The notes beneath the pieces are model-generated. The model had not been told where the DNA came from and ran no database searches. It worked only from the letters and a program-made list of their open reading frames with translations. This document shows, one piece after another, positions 53,847-63,785 of a stretch of DNA of 64,000 nucleotides (the first letter of the stretch is position 1; each line of letters starts with the position of its first letter). The translations under genes were made by a program, and so were the position numbers. The stretch spans positions 186,001 through 250,000 of the forward strand of contig RBZT01000435.1 in the NCBI GenBank assembly GCA_003693705.1. Direction: 5' to 3'. This DNA is from Polymyxa betae (lineage: Eukaryota; Endomyxa; Phytomyxea; Plasmodiophorida; Plasmodiophoridae).

Positions 53847-54113
53847 CGGTATTTCACAGCTCCGACCGATTCGCACTTTATAGCGCCGCCGCATATATCT
53901 TGATCGAATTCTGCCTTTTGCCTAATGACGATTGCTCAACGACGAATCTATCTTACTCAAAGTGATAAAACCGCTTTCAATGAAATTCTTGAAGTTGAAC
54001 TCGTTTGAATAGATGAAAACTGCAAACAGCGATCGGATTGTGAATTTAAGCGTTTTCATTCGTTCCTGATCTTTATGTCGCGTTGAATTCATATGTTTTG
54101 AGTTAAGGAGAAC

Positions 54114-54353
54114 ATGCTCGGGAGGATCTTGCCGAAGAGCAGGCGTCGTTATTTGGAATCGCAAGCCGAGCATCCGGATGCGCTGCAAGAATTCGTCAAT
54201 GTGACAAAAGAGCGGTTCCAGTATCAGATCAATCGCGATAAAGCCATCGTTCGTGGCATGGTTGTGTATTGCGCCACCATGGCATTCGCCGCCGGTGTTC
54301 TTATATTCAATGACGCCAAAACGAGGATGAACCGAGGGTCACAACGCTGGTGA
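54114..54353 (+). CDS. Small single-pass membrane protein, possibly mitochondrial
   Basis: Single exon of 79 residues from ATG 54114. Basic N-terminus (MLGRILPKSRRRYLES), charged helix, then one membrane span (GMVVYCATMAFAAGVLIF) and a short basic tail. The size and layout recall small inner-membrane subunits of mitochondrial complexes, but no signature motif is present. The purine-rich leader AAGGAGAAC precedes the ATG. Confidence 0.5.
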   Translation: MLGRILPKSRRRYLESQAEHPDALQEFVNVTKERFQYQINRDKAIVRGMVVYCATMAFAAGVLIFNDAKTRMNRGSQRW

Positions 54354-54395
54354 CCAGAAGACCATTAAACGCCGACGATCGTTGCCTAATAGAAT

Positions 54396-55348
54396 TCAAA
54401 AATATCGTGTTCGCTTTCCGCTTTGTCGTTGTTGAAATTTTGTCACTCGCAACGATTTCTCTTCGAGATGTTCGTTTAGGCTGGGCTGCCCATCGAAGTC
54501 GTTGCGATCGACTTCAAGGCCGGGCGCCGAGTTCAAACTGTCCAGAAAACTTTGCAAAATCAGAGTAGCGGCGTTGGCATCCAATGCGGGATCGCCCTCT
54601 CGAATCGCTTTCCCTAGCATAAATCGATTCGAATATGCAGTAGCTGACCTAACATGATAACTGAACGCTGAGTCTGACGATGACATAAAACCAACGTAAA
54701 TCGCTCATCCCAGAATACAGGAGCTGGTTGATGCCACTTTCCAGGATTCCATGATAGCAGGCCGGCTGTAAACTGTTTAACGGCCCTACAGCTGGAACCT
54801 TCTGATCCATTAGGTTCATAAGGATATCTATTTCGAAGGTTATGCAACGGATCGGTTCAAGCAAAATTAGCATACCCGACGATGAGAAAATCAGGGCGCC
54901 GCGTCTGACACATCTGGCTGATTGTAGCATAGACGCCGGCATGTTCAAGCACATTGATGCGATTACCAGAGACCCAATGACGAGTTCGGGCATCACCCGG
55001 GCGGGTGTATGTAGCAGATCCCAGCGACGACGCCAACAGGAGATCGTTGTCGGCCCAGGAGAAGCCGATTCTGCGCATGCCGACATCCACGCCGAGCAGA
55101 CGAATCCAGCGCTTTCCAGCCAGGCGCTGCCTCACAGCTCGAACTAGCTGGACAGATCGGTGGCCGACTACTATTGTGTCCTTCATTGTGGCGCTGCGCG
55201 GCGGATCTAAAAATCTGTTCCACGAAGCAAGAGGATTCCCTGATTGTTCAGATTTACGGACTATGACGTTTAAGCTCTTTTTCTTTCCTGAATCGCTTTG
55301 GATCTGTGCATTGCGACCGTCTGATAGTGAGGGGATATAGTCGGGCAA
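54396..55348 (-). CDS. YqgF/RuvX-like RNase H-fold nuclease
   Basis: Homologue of bacterial pre-16S rRNA nuclease / Holliday-junction resolvase-like YqgF. Starts at ATG 55348. The fold opens with IRLLGVDVGMRRIGFSW (first catalytic Asp), followed by FLIVGYA at the second strand. A later exon carries NRYPYEPNGSEGSSC (family G-x-x-DGSEG), RAVKQFTAGL and PVFWDERFT with the catalytic Glu. The last exon gives DANAATLILQSFLD with the final Asp. All three acidic residues are present. A 60-residue N-terminal extension rich in Lys, Arg and Ser could target mitochondria. Joins between 54.85-55.1 kb are uncertain. The gene is of bacterial descent and probably works on organellar RNA or DNA. Confidence 0.72.
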
Positions 55349-57059
55349 CAGGTTGACTTAGCAAGTTTGGCGTATAAGCGGCAAGTGTCGCTGTGAGATT
55401 GCGCTCCAAACTATGAACAGATAGAGTGGGCTGTGTTCATACACAGTTCAAAGCAATCTTCAAAATTGCTTTCTAAAGAAGCGTGAAGGAGTATCGCCGA
55501 ACTTTCAACAAAAGCGCCATTATTTTCGCAAGCACTCTACACAATGGTCCCATTTCTACAATCTTGGACACTAGTTATCAAAATGATAGTCATTGCCTGT
55601 CATCTACGACCTGCAAGTTCGGCTTTGGGCCTTGTCGCTCAAAGCTGGCAGAGGGTTATGTGGAAATGGCGTCTCTAGCTTCATCACAAACTGTTTGATT
55701 AGGATCTGATCCGAGACAGTCTCCTTCAGTCACCTGTTATCGCATCAGTTGTATCGTAGAGATCGTTGCCACTCCCAATGAGTGGGTCATGAATATTGGC
55801 TCGTCTGTGAGGCGTCTCTGTTGCATGGAGAGCGACGTGAGCTAGAGGGTCCCAGGTCGAAGCCAGGGTGACTGCAAGAGGCTCCATCCTTCAAATACTT
55901 CATCATTATGCGATCTGATTGATTGCTATTACATCAACCTGGATCTGCCCAGCCTGCTTTGTAGCCATGCTTTCATGAATCCTCACTGTCGCTGAGTTAC
56001 CAGACGATATATTACTGGAGGAATCAACGATGTGATACAATACATTTTTGAGAATTGCTGATGGTCGATGGCTCAGACGCGATGGAGGTCGTACTAACAT
56101 TAGCGACATCAGGCTCAGTATGAGCGGCAAGAACTCGTAATCGCTGCACACTAGTTTCGAATAGAAATCTTATCGGCTGTGATCAGGAATTATTCTAAGA
56201 TTGAGTTCCCGGAACAAGAGAAAAAAATGCCTTGCAGTATTTGTATCGAGCTGCCCAACCCAAATTCAAAGAGCAGTCTCGCTGTGCACCAATTTGCCAT
56301 TTTGGATGCACTTGGTGAAATCGCTTTGAGAGCCCCCCGTTCCGGTTTATCATTTTAACAATTGTTGCAACAAGACGATCAATGGTCGCCATGACTCCGA
56401 GACTTCTTCCAACAAGGTCAGCATCAAATATCTGGAAAATCAGCATCATTCTCTGACGTGCCCATTTATTGATCTGCATTGAACGATACACGACGCTCTC
56501 CTTGCAAAAAAATTGCAACAAAAGCTAAAGTGTTCCTAGCGCAAAATGAAGTGAATTAGCAATGACAGTAGAGATGATCAAATAATTTAAGTTCGTTTGG
56601 GCCGTCGGAGACAAGGGCCATTCCAAGTGCTGGCACGGCGGCTCCCGCTGGTTAATAACTCCCCATCGTTCGTTGAATGATTGGAATGCTCAGCAATAGT
56701 ATTTTTAGTATTTCAGTCTGGAATTCGTATTAAAGCCACAATTGTTCTGTAGGCTTGTTTTCAACTTCTGTCGCTCACAATATCGGGATTTTCACATCAA
56801 AATCTAACTGCAGTGAGCTCAATTTGGATATCACGATCCAGCAGCGAATTCGACTTGAGTGAATGTTTAGGGTGGGCACTCCTATTAGCGTTAAACCCAT
56901 CACCAGGGAGAGTCGTTCCGAATCAGCATAAGTGGATTTCAAAGATTATCAAGGGGGTCCTTTGACAGGCATGAGTTTGAGATTGATGACATTGTCGGCC
57001 TGTTTAGAAGGATAGAAGGTAACACGATGAAAAATTTCAAAGGAGAGAAAACAAAATCA
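55349..57059. other. Long stretch without a supported gene
   Basis: Frames at 55483-55698 (+), 55906-56151 (-) and 56195-56521 (-) are open but show no family resemblance. The second has a Ser/Asn-rich, signal-anchor-like start. Composition is close to the surrounding genes. No RNA gene, inverted repeat or array was recognised. It may hold fast-evolving exons. Confidence 0.35.
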
Positions 57060-57569
57060 TTACAGGCTTGCTAAATAGACGGGCTGCTGATATCTAAAAT
57101 TGAGAATTCCTTGGTGACCGCCCATTGTCTCATAACGATTGAGATTGGTGAACTGATTGGGATTTTGCTTGAAATCTTCACGATAAAGACATGGACTGGA
57201 AGGGGCGAACGAAAGCCCTGAAGTGGTTGATGGTTGCTTTAACGTTGAAACTGCTACGATGGAAGACTTTGAAGCACTATGAGTCATTCCAGGCGGCAAT
57301 GGTACGACAGCGAGCAACTACCGGTTGTCGAATCCAATCCAATCCACGACAACGAGCAATCCATATGAGCACTTTTATGAGTTGTATAATGAAGGCGTGA
57401 TATAAATGGCAGGGCTTCGCCGCTGGGTTGGGGCGATGGGCGCCCCGCTTCCCCAAAATTTGACTGGATGCGGCGGCAGACGCTGTGATTCTGGATTTTC
57501 TGGTTGATGAATAAGCGACGCTTGGGAGCTCTTGGGGGCCTGGGGCACCCCAGTGCGGCCCCCGTTCAT
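57060..57569 (-). CDS. Small unknown protein, two or three exons
   Basis: Minus-strand fragments MNGGRTGVPQAPKSSQASLI (from 57569) and, near the end, EDFKQNPNQFTNLNRYETMGGHQG followed by FRYQQPVYLASL stop at 57060. The second has a typical protein composition. The join around 57270-57380 is unclear. It starts 53 bp from the FAM151-like gene on the other strand, so the two would share a promoter. Not recognised. Confidence 0.35.
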
Positions 57570-57621
57570 TTAATCGATCGGGTTTCTCAATTATGGGTGA
57601 ATACCGGTGTACCAGAATCTG

Positions 57622-58362
57622 ATGATGCAGCAAGCCTTAGTCCCGATCAACCTACGTTGGTCGCATGCCACCAACACGCTGGCGCTGATCGATTACGCTC
57701 TGGCCGGCGAAGGCGTCCATTTTATTGAGGCTGATGTCTGCTATGACGCCGCTGTTGGGCCTTATATGGCTCATGCTGCCACAGATATCACGACGCTCCT
57801 CGAAAAGCACCAGAATTCGTTCTTGAGTTGGCTAGATTATCTGACGAAGAAACGAACGAGTTTATCACAACCTGGATTGAAGCTTGATTTTAAAATGGCC
57901 GAGGCGGTTCGGCCAAGCATCGATCGTCTTCTCCAAGCTCGGTATCCGGTTTGGTTAAACGCCGATATATTGAAAGGCCCTCGTGGCTTCGATCCGGTCT
58001 TCGATGCCGCCGAGTTCATTCAAGCTGGCCTTCGACACCCAAACGCCACGTTGAGTCTCGGATGGACTACGGGCGTCGTGAAAAGAGGCGCCGATTCTAT
58101 TGGTTATTCGAAAGAGATGATCGACGAGATGCTGAAGTTTTGTGGAGGCTCTTTGCTTGACAAGCCGGTAACATTCCCAGTTCGAGCTTTAGATGCTCTG
58201 AATTCTCAAGATGAACTTCGTAGACTTCTATCTCATGGTAGCAGCTGGTCATTGACCATATGGAATGGTTCTGAGGGTGTGAGTGCCCAAGAGGAGCAAG
58301 AAATTCGCTCCGCTTTTGACTGCAACCGTACTTATATCGATATTGTTAAAAGCTCTAATTAA
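57622..58362 (+). CDS. FAM151/menorin-domain protein
   Basis: Single exon of about 246 residues. ATG 57622 starts MMQQALVPINLRWSHATNTL; the RWSHA-N block is the family opening (LSWYHAAN in animals). Further matches are GVHFIEADVCYD, HAATDI, LKLDFKMAEAVRPSID, PVWLNADILKGPRG, SLGWTTGVVKRG, KPVTFPVRALDAL and SWSLTIWNGSEG. The His, Glu/Asp and Asp positions of the phosphodiesterase-like barrel are present (H after WS, EAD, LDFK, NAD). No signal peptide is visible, so an intracellular protein is likely, unlike secreted menorins. FAM151 proteins belong to the GDPD/PLD-like TIM-barrel superfamily; the substrate is unknown. Confidence 0.88.
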   Translation: MMQQALVPINLRWSHATNTLALIDYALAGEGVHFIEADVCYDAAVGPYMAHAATDITTLLEKHQNSFLSWLDYLTKKRTSLSQPGLKLDFKMAEAVRPSIDRLLQARYPVWLNADILKGPRGFDPVFDAAEFIQAGLRHPNATLSLGWTTGVVKRGADSIGYSKEMIDEMLKFCGGSLLDKPVTFPVRALDALNSQDELRRLLSHGSSWSLTIWNGSEGVSAQEEQEIRSAFDCNRTYIDIVKSSN

Positions 58363-59355
58363 AATGTTATGATTTACAAACGCCACATGATTTTAGAAAG
58401 GAACTCATGATTTGAACACCTTGAAATTGTCCCAAAATAAAAACATAGAACCAGTCTACGTGGCATCTAATTCAGTCAACTGCTGCTATAGCCCAAACAG
58501 CCTCCCCTCAATTGTCGCCTTTGGATTGAAGCTTCTTTACCTTGTCCCGGGGTCCATTAAAATATTGTTGAAATAGCACATTCTCGAATTGAACATAATA
58601 GAACAGCTGCATTTGGTGACCAGAATGCAGGAATCTATAATCGAGGAAAGCCATGTTCATTAACAGTATACGCGACGTCGTAAGAAAAATTAATCCTATC
58701 CGATCCTTAAATTAAAATTTCTGCATCTAATGTCCTATTGAGACGAAATCGCATCATATTATGCTGATCTGGAAACTGTGACAGCTTAGGTATAGGGCAA
58801 TTGGACAGCGTTGCAATCAAAACATTTTGATTGATGGATGTATAGCTGATAACATGCATATTCAAGGTTCAGATAGGTCCTCTGATTTCACGGAGAACTG
58901 TATTGATGTGAAGTTGAAGTCAATTATAATATTACAGTCAAAAGTCAATGATTTATGAGAAAATATTTCGAAGAGTACACGAACAAACGATTACAGCTCA
59001 TCAGAGCGCTAACCTGATAGTGGGCGGCATCGGCTCAGGCGCATTCTCCTAACCACATCGACCTCGACACAATAGAATGTGATGGACCCATAATCCGGAT
59101 CATGGGGCCGATCCGATCGCGAGAAACCCACAAGGCACGCGACCTCAATCACCACGATCGAGATCGCATTGGTGGAGTGCAGTTCAGATTGGATCACTTT
59201 GAGCGAGTACGCGCGGCCTCAGCTGTCTAGTAGTCGCGTGCTTATCATCCCGTGACTCGTGCCCTCTTTGACGTGTTCCAGGTTCTGTGTCGCGCAACTT
59301 AATCGACCGTGCCCATCACTTCGCATTTCGCTCATCTACAGCAAAGCATCGATCA
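58363..59355. other. Gap upstream of profilin
   Basis: No supported gene. It is AT-rich to about 58980, then GC-richer with CpG-containing words (59000-59290), probably the profilin promoter and leader. The frame upstream of the profilin ATG stays open from 59287 without an ATG. No RNA genes or repeats noted. Confidence 0.4.
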
Positions 59356-59807
59356 ATGGCCACCAACGAAGAGCAAGCGTCAACAAAGACGGGATGGGCG
59401 GCCTGGAACGATCTCGTGATGCGCACTAAGGACATCGCCGCCTCAGGCATTTACACCTTCGACGGTGCCGTCTGTGACCAGATTAACCTGGCTGTCACGC
59501 CTGCGGAGACCAAAGCCATTTACTCCGGCATGTCTGGCTCGGCGACTCCAGCGCTGTCGATTGGCGGAACCAAATATATGCTTCTTCGAAGCGATCCGGA
59601 TTCGCTCCAGGCTCGGGTATGTATCTGCTGTCGAGTTCTGTAAACATAAGAGCTAATTGCTTGACTAAGAATGCTAACGTCCCTATATCTGTTTTCAAGA
59701 CCAAAACTCTGCTTGTCGTCGGTGTCGGTAAACCAGGCTCCTCGGCTGAAGTCCTCTCTGTCGGCGTGTCGAAAGTCGCCGAGATGCTTGTTGGTCAAAA
59801 CCTGTAA
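59356..59807 (+). CDS. PFN: Profilin
   Basis: Actin-monomer-binding protein that feeds actin to formins. Two exons, 59356-59616 and 59670-59807, with a 53-nt intron; splicing gives DSLQAR-NANVPISVFKTKTLLVVG. The protein has about 132 residues. Conserved points: N-terminal GWAAWNDLVMR (poly-proline site Trp), IYTFDGAVCDQINLAV, GGTKYMLLRSDPDS, the K-T-K strand TKTLLVVGVGKPG and the C-terminal helix AEMLVGQNL. The N-terminus MATNEEQASTKT is about 12 residues longer than usual. Length and all blocks are normal for the family. Confidence 0.93.
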
Positions 59808-60020
59808 TTCCACAAAAACTGCCACAAACTATATTGTCTGCCACTAAAAGTCACTCGGATTCTTTTATTAGTTTACTGCTTGTGTTGTGCTATGGCTGTC
59901 ATTAGATTAAGTTAGCTAATATTTATTTGTTTCGATTATACGAAGATTGGCCCGGCTAGGGGATTACTCGGTCCTGTACGACAGGCCTCACATCGATCAT
60001 CTGCCGCCCAACAACCGCGA

Positions 60021-61001
60021 TCATGACGCCGATATCGTATTCGGGACAATCGTTCGTAGGCTTGCTAGAAGGATGGCAGCTTCGGCGGTCGCTTCTTTCT
60101 CGACCCGCTCGGATTCGGCATCGGCTTCTTCCTGATTTAAATATCTAACAGGCTCGCCCACTTTCAACCTCTTCTGCTTGCCGTTCTGATTCCTCTTCTT
60201 GATCTGCCGTTTAATGCCATCAGCTTCAGCAACCGACGCCTGAACGACTTCGTTGCGGAACGAAATCATTCGAACCGGCGACGACGACGTCCTGTCGGGT
60301 TGCGGCGCCGCTAGCTTCAGCGCATCTGGAACCAGAAGGTCGCCGATCTCATTCCCGAAATAAACGATGCTACAGGCGACCGCCGTGGCCGGTGATGTCG
60401 AATTCAGGAACCGCTCCGGAATGCTTTTTGTCTTCAGTTTCTGTCGCCGACAAGCCGCACACGAACAGATTAATCGACACGAAGGGCACGGCCACGACGC
60501 CCCGCTGGTGCCTCTTTGTTCGCCATAGAATTTCTTCAGACAGACATCGCAGTACTTCTTGCGGCAGCAATGCGACCGCTCCGACGTCTCGTCGCGCGGC
60601 GAATTGGCGCCGATCAGCGGCGACCGCTTCTTCGTGACATTGTTGCAGAACGACAGCTCCGAAAGCAGGCGCCGGCTCTTACATTGATGACAGCTGGAGC
60701 CTTGCTGATAGCCCGAGACGCCTTCGGGCTGGGGAGAGACCATGGAATCGTCGGCCAGCGAGCTCTCCACTTCCAACTTTGGGCTGGCGCCGCAGGTGAA
60801 CCGGTCCAGCAGCGATCGCAGAAGCCCGTCACAGCGGTCGTGGTCGAGCTCCAGAGGATTCACCATAGGGATAACGGCCGCGCCGGGGGATTCGAAAAAG
60901 ATCGATGGACTGAATGTCGGGCGGCGCCCGGGCGTCGTCGGCCGGCGACCTTGGATCGGCGTATGAATCGCAAACTGCGTCATCGCTGCCCCAGAAGGCA
61001 T
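60021..61001 (-). CDS. CDCA7-type zinc-finger protein (zf-4CXXC_R1)
   Basis: Nuclear protein of the CDCA7 family. Intronless, 326 residues from ATG 61001; another Met at 60983. The N-terminal 100 residues are Pro/Ser-rich and basic. The zinc module is SSCHQCKSRR, then HCCRKKYCDVCLKKFYGEQ, then WPCPSCRLICSCAACRRQ, matching CHQCRQKT...C..CL..RYGE...W.CPPCRG.CNCS.CR of CDCA7. The first and second Cys pairs are separated by a longer insert than in animals. In place of the family CHQCR this copy has CHQCK. The C-terminus is basic and coiled. CDCA7 in animals and plants recruits the HELLS/DDM1 remodeller and supports DNA methylation. Finding the motif suggests such a system here; the partners are not in the window. 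Confidence 0.85.
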   Translation of the reverse strand: MPSGAAMTQFAIHTPIQGRRPTTPGRRPTFSPSIFFESPGAAVIPMVNPLELDHDRCDGLLRSLLDRFTCGASPKLEVESSLADDSMVSPQPEGVSGYQQGSSCHQCKSRRLLSELSFCNNVTKKRSPLIGANSPRDETSERSHCCRKKYCDVCLKKFYGEQRGTSGASWPCPSCRLICSCAACRRQKLKTKSIPERFLNSTSPATAVACSIVYFGNEIGDLLVPDALKLAAPQPDRTSSSPVRMISFRNEVVQASVAEADGIKRQIKKRNQNGKQKRLKVGEPVRYLNQEEADAESERVEKEATAEAAILLASLRTIVPNTISAS

Positions 61002-61320
61002 GTCATGGATGGGGTCAGAAGATAGTGGCCGATACGCCTCTCATGAAACTTGTAATGACGGATTGGTAGCGAGCTGGTACTAGACCGGGTGTAGCTGAGA
61101 GAATGTTTTTGGGACCCTATTTGGCAATACAGAAGCAGGATTAAGTCCGCACGCTTGCTGCTCCAATCGTGATGATCGTTTGTTGTATTATTATACCAGC
61201 ACGTAGATTCCGGATGGGATTCGGCAGATACTGGAGTCGGCTTGGGACTGGCTGTGAATCGGCAGAATCCGTTCGGGATGTCGCCACACGACGCACCAGA
61301 TATTTTCCAGATCTGGAACG

Positions 61321-62105
61321 ATGTCCGATTATGAGGTGACGATCTGTGTTGTGAAGTAAGTGGCGGCGGTTTCGTTTTCGTTGGAATTCCAACGTTTTAA
61401 AGACAGGTGTTCGTATTCAAGGTGCCGCCGCTGACCAGCGCTCAGGGCTATCGAGCTGCTGATTGGGATAAAGAGCCTCTATGGACAGGCCGCCTTCGAA
61501 TCGTTCGCAAAGGCAGCCAAGCCATGGTCCTTCTTGAGCATACCGATAAAGGTGGCCACTGCTTCATCGTCAGCAGGCTTTGTTTTGCTCAATTCTGATA
61601 GTTGGATTATTTGCTGGTTGTCCAATAGTTGATGGAGGAAACAGCGTCGAGCCAGTTTCCGATTCGTCCAGGTATTTCGTACTTCGTATTCAGGACGGCA
61701 AAGGCAATAAAGCCTGCTTGGGAATCGGGTTCAATAGCAGAGACGAAGCCTTTGATTTCAAAATTGGCATGCAGACGGCTGAGAAACCCGAGGTTGATGC
61801 TCAAATCATTAAGGCCAATGAACCGCCCATGGATTTTTCGCTCAAAGGTCCGATTAAATTGGGTTCAAGTGTCGACGCTAAAAAGAAGAAGCCGAAGGAA
61901 ACGACGTCTGGAACGTCGTTCGGAATATTATCGCCGCCAACATCGACGAAGATGCACGAAAAGCAGGCCAATAATAAGACCGTCGATCTTCTCGGCATGT
62001 CACAATCGGCAGAATGGTATCAATCTGATTGTCGGTATATCAGGAGAGACTTCTGACAAATGTTGCAGGACGTCGGGAAGCACAGAATGGGCGACATTTG
62101 ATTAG
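61321..62105 (+). CDS. NECAP: NECAP-type endocytic adaptor
   Basis: Coated-vesicle protein that binds AP-2 and controls its activation. Four exons from ATG 61321: MSDYEVTICVVK, then QVFVFKVPPLTSAQGYRAADW, LWTGRLRIVRKGSQAMVLLEHTDK, VGLFAGCPIVDGGNSVEPVSDSSRYFVLRIQDGKG. After that IGFNSRDEAFDFKIGMQ completes the PH-like fold. The lysine-rich linker and FSLKGPIKL strand match NECAP's extension. The last exon replaces the read-through end and gives a C-terminal EWATFD. This is a WxxF motif like the WVQF of animal NECAP1 that binds the AP-2 alpha ear. The three introns are about 45-52 nt. With the epsin-like gene this is a second AP-2 pathway gene in the window. Confidence 0.92.
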
Positions 62106-62135
62106 GCAGAAGATCGATGGTCTTTATACAATGAT

Positions 62136-63642
62136 CTATCTAATCGGATGAACACCGAAGAAGTCCAACGCTTTCGTCGCCTTAGAGTCTGTCACGTTGA
62201 AAACAGCATTGTTGGCGCACAGCTGCGTATTAGAGAGATCGATTGGCGCCGGTCGATGCTCGGTGAAGGATAATCCACTCAGAGCGTACGATGAATGATA
62301 CAGATCGGGCGACTTATCGGGTTTGTCTTTGATGCCGCCAAGTTTCGATTGGCAACAGCATAGGATATAGCGACGCAACGCCTCGGTATCAAACAGCCAA
62401 TCACGAACTTGATCTTGCGGCATTAGAATCAGGTCGACTAACGGAAAGATGCCTCCGACCCAATACGAATAGCAGGAATCCACCAGCTTGTTAGTTCGAC
62501 CTTGAAACCCCTAAACAATTCCAGAATTAAGACAAATCGACAGGCAACCGTTCGCCAATAATTACGCCTTCAATAGACAATTGCCTTCGCGACGCCCTGA
62601 TAAACACATGTTAGAAGATATATATACAGGTTGTGTATAGCATACCATCGCAATATACGTTGAGCCGAGAGAGCATCAAGTTCTCCCATCAACAATAACG
62701 AGGCAAGCCCACAAAACGCATATCTGCCGAAAAGTTCAAGAACTGAAATCTCGTCGCAAACAATTAACCGAACCCTCCATGAGCTTCATTTCCTGGCTCG
62801 CCACCTGAAAACAAACCGATTCAGAAGAATCAATCACACGATAAATGATAAACGCACCGAAAGCGCCCTCGTAGGTTTGGCAGCGTTTCACCCATTCGGC
62901 AACGCTGACTTTGAGTTCAGGTAAGGTATCGAGACAGCAGATGGCCGCCACAGCAACTGCACAATATGTCGCTCGAATATCTGCAAAATGAATCAGCAAC
63001 CCGAATCTGAACAAAGATCAAAGCCGAACCGATTTCGCCTTGGTCGTGCATGAGGAACGCGCCTGATTCCTGCTTTAGCGATAGCAGGAAAGGCCCGAGA
63101 GATTTCCTATCAATGGCAGCGTATGCTTTCTCGGTGCCGATTTCAACCAGCGTCATAACCGCCGCATATCTATCAACATTCAAATAACAATCGCATGACA
63201 ATCAAAAACAGACGTTGGAGCCAAATGTGGTAGCTGGCCAGGACCGCCGCCAAATCCTCCATTTGGATGCCGACATCGTGTGAGGAAGTCAATGATGCGA
63301 TCCTGAATATCGGAGATGGCATCAAGTTGGTCCAGCAACGCCAGCGAATGGACAATCCAGAAACAGAGCCAGGGTCGGGAGGCGTCTAGCGAAACTGCCC
63401 AGGGCGGGAGCGTCGTCAATGCGAAGACATTGAAATCAGTATGGGCTAATCGCTTCAGGGTTGTCTATGCCCGGCATCAGCATGAGCAAGACGATAGGAA
63501 ACAGCTGCCCGACATCACCGTTCTTGGAATCGGTTAACAGACCGATGCAGGCTTCCTCGACCAAACGCTGAGACCGAACGCTGGGAAATTCGTTGTCGGA
63601 TTCGTCGATGGGCACCTCAGTAACTTCGTCGACATCAGCCAT
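62136..63642 (-). CDS. FNTB: Protein farnesyltransferase subunit beta
   Basis: Catalytic subunit that attaches farnesyl to CaaX proteins. The start is taken as ATG 63642 (MADVDEVTEVPID); another Met at 63687 is in frame. Exons supply LCFWIVHSLALLDQLD, CRHPNGGFGGGPGQLPHLAPT-YAAVMTLVEIG, GAFLMHDQGEI-DIRATYCAVAVAAI, QTYEGAFG, a family-like GLASLLLMGELDAL, GFQGRTNKLVDSCYSYWVGG and CCQSKLGGIKDKPDKSPDLYHSSYALSGLS. The zinc ligands are visible: Asp and Cys in VDSCYSYW and His in DLYHS. The CCQ...DKPxKSxDxYH segment distinguishes FNTB from geranylgeranyltransferase-I beta. Seven or more short exons; the joins are inferred. It converges on NECAP with 30 nt between stops. Confidence 0.92.
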
Positions 63643-63785
63643 GACGACGAATAGAGCTTTGATAAGACGCAATTTTTCAGGCTGCATTAACGAAAAAACA
63701 AACAACGAGCATCAATGAGAAGTTTTGTCGATTTATTTATGACAGAAACATTAGATAAAACAAACAGTTGGCGAAATGATGACAA

